Shown one piece after another: positions 41,372-41,843 of a stretch of DNA of 41,843 nucleotides. Below the pieces are notes generated by a model. That model had not been told where the DNA came from and did no database searches. It was given only the letters and a program-made list of their open reading frames with translations. Positions within the stretch are counted from its first letter, which is position 1; each line of letters opens with the position of its first letter. A program made the position numbers and the translations under genes. This DNA comes from Halomonas sp. KAO (GTDB lineage: Bacteria; Pseudomonadota; Gammaproteobacteria; Pseudomonadales; Halomonadaceae), in assembly GCF_015595025.1 (NCBI RefSeq), contig NZ_JADNRL010000011.1, positions 1 through 41,843 on the forward strand. Direction: 5' to 3'.

Positions 41372-41662
41372 ATGAAGCAGGACACCCTCTGGTCGCTGGC
41401 GGGTTCCGCCGCGGCGGTGGCAGCCAGCATGATGGCCCGCAAGGCGGCGGACAAGGCCTACCAGAAAGAGGTTGGCGACAGCCCACCGGCAAACCCCGAT
41501 GAGCCCGATGTGGAGTGGCGCCAGGCCCTGCTGTGGGGCGCCGCCACCGGCGTGCTGGTGGGAGTCGCCCGGGTGGTAGGCAGGCGTGCCGGGCGCGAGG
41601 TCATGCACAGGGCACCTCGTGCCGGCAAGAAGGGGGGAGTGTTGCCCCGGCTGAAGCGGTAG
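41372..41662 (+). CDS. DUF4235-like small membrane protein
   Basis: A 96-residue protein with one or two hydrophobic helices (about 8-21, LAGSAAAVAASMMA, and 52-67, LLWGAATGVLVGVARV), separated by a polar acidic loop (PPANPDEPDVEWRQ). The ARKAADKAY motif and the WRQALLWGAATGVLVGVARV block fit DUF4235, a family of unknown function. The C-terminus is very basic (RRAGREV...GKKGGVLPRLKR). GGCGAGG precedes the ATG. It lies about 50 bases left of the insertion sequence and appears intact. Confidence 0.8.
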   Translation: MKQDTLWSLAGSAAAVAASMMARKAADKAYQKEVGDSPPANPDEPDVEWRQALLWGAATGVLVGVARVVGRRAGREVMHRAPRAGKKGGVLPRLKR

Positions 41663-41720
41663 TACGGGTCGCAGAGCTCGGAGATAATACAAGGCAGCGG
41701 CCCCCCGAACCAATGAACTG

Positions 41721-41765
41721 CACCCCGAAAGTTGGACACCCACATCCAACCTTCGGGGTGTTTTT
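41721..41765 (+). terminator. terminator inside the IS left end
   Basis: CACCCCGAAAGTTGGA (41721-41736) pairs with TCCAACCTTCGGGGTG (41745-41760) over 16 bp with one mismatch and an 8-base loop, followed at once by TTTTT. The left arm is also the IS terminal repeat. It would stop transcripts entering from the neighbouring gene before they reach orfA. Confidence 0.75.
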
Positions 41766-41843
41766 ATGAGTAACCGATACGACGAGTGTTTCAAGCTGCT
41801 GGTGGCACAGCAGTGCTTGCACGGTGACACCAGCTTGAGGGAG
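41766..41843 (+). CDS. IS3-family transposase OrfA-like, N-terminal fragment
   Basis: An open frame of 26 codons running off the right edge: MSNRYDECFKLLVAQQCLHG, then DTSLRE. A short basic/polar start leading into a helix-turn-helix is usual for IS3-type OrfA, which binds the element ends. The ATG follows the T tract of the terminator by one position, so no ribosome site of normal spacing is evident beyond the GGGGTG of the stem. The assignment rests on the position after the IS end as much as on the peptide. Confidence 0.6.
   Translation, partial: MSNRYDECFKLLVAQQCLHGDTSLRE

Larger units (their letters stand above)
41714..41843 (+). mobile_element. left end of an IS3-family-like insertion sequence (cut by window edge)
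   Basis: TGAACTGCACCCCGAAAGTTGGAC at 41714-41737 has the form of the terminal inverted repeat of many IS3-family elements (TG start, ACCCC.AAAGTTGGAC block). A transposase orfA-like start follows at 41766. The right end, any target duplication and orfB lie outside the window. The exact left boundary could be a few bases off. Confidence 0.75.

Overview
The window is a GC-rich (by eye well over 60%) bacterial chromosome segment with dense, short-spaced genes. The encoded proteins (GlnA with a Tyr397 adenylylation site, GlnL/GlnG, BipA/TypA, a class II sirtuin, TTT and liv transporters, DUF6394 with a TrkA-type channel) point to a gammaproteobacterium, most probably Halomonadaceae (inference from gene content and style, not from a search).

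Layout, left to right. 1-381: the trailer end of a CRISPR array with type I-C-like repeats; its leader and any cas genes lie off the left edge. 425-5583: a small ABM-fold protein, a Tat-exported PhoD-like phosphatase preceded by a Pho-box-like triple repeat, a two-gene unit of a cysteine-free sulfite-oxidase-fold periplasmic protein with a membrane diguanylate cyclase, a DUF4202 protein, and a small exported protein under a possible Fur site. 5764-9189: a C45-type acyltransferase/hydrolase, a dicarboxylate/amino-acid:cation symporter and an exported dienelactone-hydrolase-like protein. 9416-14517: a branched-chain amino acid ABC transporter, with the binding protein convergent to livGFHM and a four-copy 13-bp tandem repeat just upstream of livG. 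14674-18580: a sodium:neurotransmitter-type symporter, a small unknown protein and typA.

18738-25438 is the nitrogen-control region: a degenerate GT2-like protein, glnA with a sigma-54 promoter and upstream NtrC site, a ZIP transporter, a DUF4124 protein, then glnL-glnG with a perfectly palindromic NtrC site upstream. Together these give the classic feedback circuit: NtrC activates glnA and probably represses its own operon.

25545-30715 is a five-gene catabolic unit: HMG-CoA-lyase-like enzyme, class III CoA-transferase and a complete TctCBA tripartite tricarboxylate transporter. The order suggests uptake, CoA activation and C-C cleavage of a branched hydroxy-dicarboxylic acid such as 3-hydroxy-3-methylglutarate. 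30849-34239 pairs a POT peptide transporter with an Xaa-Pro aminopeptidase (peptide import and hydrolysis). 34479-38851 holds a dGTPase-like HD hydrolase, a NERD-domain membrane protein, a sirtuin, a Sui1-like factor and a HAD phosphatase. 39064-41662 holds a DUF6394 membrane protein with a two-RCK potassium channel whose filter is TTGFGE, and a DUF4235 protein. The right edge (from about 41714) cuts the left end of an IS3-family-like insertion sequence.

No rRNA, tRNA, phage or defence operon other than the CRISPR array was recognised. The most unusual items are the SUOX-fold/cyclase pair lacking the Moco cysteine, the HMG-type catabolic cluster, the GT2 protein without a DxD motif beside glnA, and several short iterated repeats in intergenic DNA.
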